Assembly (NCBI GenBank): GCA_946408145.1
Contig: CAMJQX010000085.1
Span: 1 to 6,847, forward strand
Direction: 5' to 3'
DNA: 6,847 nt
From: an uncultured Clostridia bacterium
GTDB lineage: Bacteria; Bacillota_A; Clostridia; Oscillospirales; Oscillospiraceae
The notes beneath the pieces were generated by a model, which saw only the letters and a list, made by a program, of their open reading frames with translations, did no database searches and had not been told where the DNA came from. Shown in pieces: positions 5,119 through 6,847 of the stretch. Made by a program: the position numbers and the translations under genes. Position 1 is the first letter of the stretch; each line of letters starts with the position of its first letter.

Positions 5119-6192
5119 TCAGCGGACGATTTGCAGCGGCGAGCCGCCCTCCACGGCGGAGGCGCAGTCCGCAAGCCCGGCGGTGATCCAGATCTGCCCG
5201 TCCCGCCCGACGAACACGGCGTCAAACTCGTCGCTGTGGGCGCGCCAGTAGTCTTCGGCCGCTTCAAGGCCCAGGATGTAGAGCGCGGTGGAGAGCCCGT
5301 CGCCGAGCGTGCCGTCCTTTGTGACGATGGTCACCTGCGCCAGCTCGTTTTGTATTGGTCTGCCGGTTTTCGGGTCCATGATATGCTCATAGGTCACGCC
5401 CGTCTCCTCGTCGACAAAGAAACGCTCATAGCCGCCGGAGGAGATGACCGCCATGTCCTTCACCGCGACCACGGCCACGATGCCGCCCGCGACCGTGTCG
5501 GGATTGCGCACGCCGATGCGCCAGGCCGAGCCGTCGGGCTTCGCACCGAGGCACTGCACGTTGCCGCCGAGGCTCACGAGCCCGGAGCGCAGCCCGTGCT
5601 CCCGGTAGATCTCCATGATGCGCGCGGAGGCATAGCCCTTGGCGATGCCGCCGAGATCGATGGCCTGCCCCTCGTCCAGCCGCACTTTCCCGCTCTGCGC
5701 GTCAAACTGGATCCGATCGGCGCCGACGACGGAAAGCGTCTCCGCCAGCTCCTCATCCGAGGGGACGTGGTGCTCCCCGCCGGTGAAGCCCCACAGGACC
5801 ATGAGCGGATAGACGGTGAGGTCGAAGGCGCCGCCGGTACTGTCATAGATCTCCAGCGCGCGCTTGACCAGATAGGCGGCGTCCGGGCCGAGCGTCCCGC
5901 TCCCTTCCCGGTTGAGACGGGAGATCTCGCTGTCCTCCAGCCCGATGGAGAGCAGGTCGTTGAGGCGGAGGATCTCGGCCTCCGCCGCGTCGAGCGCCTC
6001 TTCTCTGCCGCTGCCGTAGGCGGTCAGCTCGATGATGGTGTCCATGCTGTCCACATAGCGGTATGCCCGCTCGGCGGCCTCCGGGTCAGCTGTCGCCGAG
6101 GGAGAGGCGGCTTTCGCCGCGCCGCAGCCGCAAAGCAGCAGGGCGAGCACGAGCATCAGGGACAGGATGCTTCTGTTGTTTCTCTGTTTCAT
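5119..6192 (-). CDS. apbE: ApbE family FAD:protein FMN transferase, lipoprotein
   Basis: Uses FAD to attach FMN covalently to a threonine or serine of extracytoplasmic FMN-binding domains (RnfG/NqrC type and other flavin carriers). The 357 residues start with a lipoprotein signal: KQRNNR, a hydrophobic run and the lipobox LCGC with C23 as the lipidated cysteine. Family motifs follow in order: SMDTIIELTAYG (49-60), DLTVYPLMVLWGF (124-136), AIDLGGIAKGYA (177-188), SLGGNVQCLG (207-216), SSGGYERFF (251-259), YEHIMDPKTGRP (268-279) and GDGLSTALYILG (297-308). D298, S301 and T302 fall where the magnesium ligands lie. It looks intact and active. AGAGG (6199-6203) lies 6 bases before the ATG, just after a nine-T run. 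No obvious terminator follows. No FMN-binding target gene is in the window. Confidence 0.95.
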   Translation of the reverse strand: MKQRNNRSILSLMLVLALLLCGCGAAKAASPSATADPEAAERAYRYVDSMDTIIELTAYGSGREEALDAAEAEILRLNDLLSIGLEDSEISRLNREGSGTLGPDAAYLVKRALEIYDSTGGAFDLTVYPLMVLWGFTGGEHHVPSDEELAETLSVVGADRIQFDAQSGKVRLDEGQAIDLGGIAKGYASARIMEIYREHGLRSGLVSLGGNVQCLGAKPDGSAWRIGVRNPDTVAGGIVAVVAVKDMAVISSGGYERFFVDEETGVTYEHIMDPKTGRPIQNELAQVTIVTKDGTLGDGLSTALYILGLEAAEDYWRAHSDEFDAVFVGRDGQIWITAGLADCASAVEGGSPLQIVR

Positions 6193-6204
6193 GGAATGCC
6201 TCTG

Positions 6205-6213
6205 AAAAAAAAA
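6205..6213 (-). repeat. Nine-T homopolymer between ansA and apbE
   Basis: On the minus strand nine Ts sit directly before the apbE Shine-Dalgarno site. The tract may help end ansA transcription, lie in the apbE leader, or be slippage-prone. The only nearby stem (CCCCT/AGGGG, 6230-6234 and 6246-6250) is too short and too far away for a standard terminator. Confidence 0.5.
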
Positions 6214-6251
6214 TAGTCAGTTTACGGGACCCCTCGGCGCAATGCAGGGGC

Positions 6252-6847
6252 TCAGCTTATCGGATGCAGGATGTCGTGGGCGACCGGGGTGTAGAAAAGG
6301 CTCTGCACGGCCTCCGGCACACGGGTCTGCCCGAGGATCCACATCATCTTGGTATAGGCCGCCTCCGAGGTCATATCGTAGGCCTCGAGCACGCGGCGGT
6401 TCTCCTTGAGCCTGTGCCCCACGCTGTAGACGGAGAGGTCTGAGCCCTCGTTCTGCACCTGGGTGTTCATGACCACGAAGCGCCCCCTGGCCGTGTACTC
6501 GGCGACCAGATCGAAGAAGGCGCTGTCCCCGTAGCTGGGCAGGCCGCCCACGCCGAAGCACTCGACGATCAGCGCGGCCTTCGTTTCGAGCGCAAAGCGC
6601 ATGAGCTCCGGGTCCATCCCGGGCACCAGCTTCAAAAGCCCCACCTCGGTGCTCAGGCGCTCGAAAAAGCGAGGCTCCTCGCTTCGCTCGCCGGGGATAT
6701 AGCAGAGCAGGCGGTGATCCTGCAGCGTCGCCAGATCCGGGTAGTTGATACTGGAGAAGGCCGCGAAGCTCTTCGAGCAGGTCTTGCGCGCACGGGTGCC
6801 GAGGATCACGCGGCCGTTGAAAACGATGGATACGCCCGCCAGCTGCT
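6252..6847 (-). CDS. ansA: Type I L-asparaginase, C-terminal part (5' end beyond window)
   Basis: Hydrolyses asparagine to aspartate and ammonia in the cytoplasm. The frame is open to the right edge and reads QLAGVSIVFNGRVILGTRA there, so the GTG codon at 6809 is internal and not the start. The 197 visible codons cover the end of the catalytic domain and the C-terminal domain: LGTRARKTCSKSFAAFSS, LKLVPGMDPELMRFAL, VECFGVGGLPS and YDMTSEAAYTKMMWILGQT. These match AnsA-type cytoplasmic asparaginases. The N-terminal catalytic threonines are off the window, so activity cannot be judged. GatD shares this fold but is archaeal, which makes it unlikely here. The gap to apbE is 59 bases; co-transcription is possible, but the two genes have no evident shared function. 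Confidence 0.9.
   Translation of the reverse strand, partial: QLAGVSIVFNGRVILGTRARKTCSKSFAAFSSINYPDLATLQDHRLLCYIPGERSEEPRFFERLSTEVGLLKLVPGMDPELMRFALETKAALIVECFGVGGLPSYGDSAFFDLVAEYTARGRFVVMNTQVQNEGSDLSVYSVGHRLKENRRVLEAYDMTSEAAYTKMMWILGQTRVPEAVQSLFYTPVAHDILHPIS

Noticed and set aside
5131..6216. A 361-codon plus-strand open frame opposite apbE
   Set aside because: It is antisense to a complete apbE with all family motifs. The His/Arg/Gly-rich composition indicates a shadow.
6200..6245. A promoter for apbE (TTGCGC and GACTAT-like boxes)
   Set aside because: Both boxes match the consensus poorly and the leader would be only about ten bases.
6205..6250. A terminator for ansA
   Set aside because: The stem is only 5 bp (CCCCT/AGGGG) and about 16 bases separate it from the T-run, so it does not meet the form of an intrinsic terminator.
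2084..6847. NrfA as a Tat substrate, given the nearby tat genes
   Set aside because: Its N-terminus (MKKENKRLLLGLAAML) has no twin-arginine motif, and multihaem cytochromes are exported unfolded by Sec before haem attachment.
2084..6847. A functional link between asparaginase and NrfA because both release ammonium
   Set aside because: The two genes are separated by two promoters and a terminator, and nothing in the sequence ties their regulation together.

Overview
The window is a compact, GC-rich stretch in which all eight recognisable protein genes lie on the minus strand, so transcription runs from the right edge to the left edge. In that order they are a partial type I L-asparaginase (ansA), an ApbE flavin transferase lipoprotein (apbE), a twin-arginine translocase cluster (tatB-tatA-tatC), a pentaheme nitrite reductase (nrfA) and the two-subunit System II cytochrome c synthase (resB then ccsA, the latter cut off at base 1). 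The long plus-strand open frames are antisense shadows of these genes. No tRNA, rRNA, CRISPR array, transposase or phage gene was seen. No gap exceeds 300 bases; the largest is about 160 bases, between nrfA and tatC.

Several features fit a Gram-positive anaerobe: strong GGAGG-type ribosome binding sites, textbook TTGAC(A/T)-17-TATAAT-like promoters, intrinsic terminators, System II (Ccs) cytochrome assembly, an ApbE with a lipobox, and a membrane-anchor-like NrfA N-terminus. My best guess is a GC-rich gut-type Clostridia (Oscillospiraceae-like). Coriobacteriia is a reasonable alternative. This is inference, since no taxonomic marker gene is present.

Right (6252-6847): the C-terminal part of ansA, then a 59-base gap with a nine-T run ahead of apbE. 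Centre-right (3477-5121): apbE ends 24 bases before a near-consensus promoter that drives tatB, tatA and tatC, which are joined by 4- and 17-base overlaps and closed by a clean terminator. Centre (2034-3448): nrfA has its own near-perfect promoter, with inverted repeats over the -10 and in the leader, and ends in a GC-rich hairpin. Left (1-2022): resB and ccsA, tightly coupled, with no promoter that I can see between the hairpin and resB.

Functionally the core is dissimilatory nitrite reduction to ammonium. NrfA carries five haem c groups, one on the special CxxCK site, and ResB/CcsA is the machinery that attaches haem outside the membrane. NrfA itself has a Sec-type leader, so the Tat genes must serve other cargo. 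ApbE attaches FMN to extracytoplasmic electron carriers. No nrfH quinol-oxidising partner is in the window. The main points worth a second look are the unusual calcium-site residues of NrfA, the missing NrfH, the possibly leaky terminator between enzyme and assembly genes, and the repeats over the nrfA promoter. None of this amounts to a clearly new system; it is a variant of a known respiratory module.
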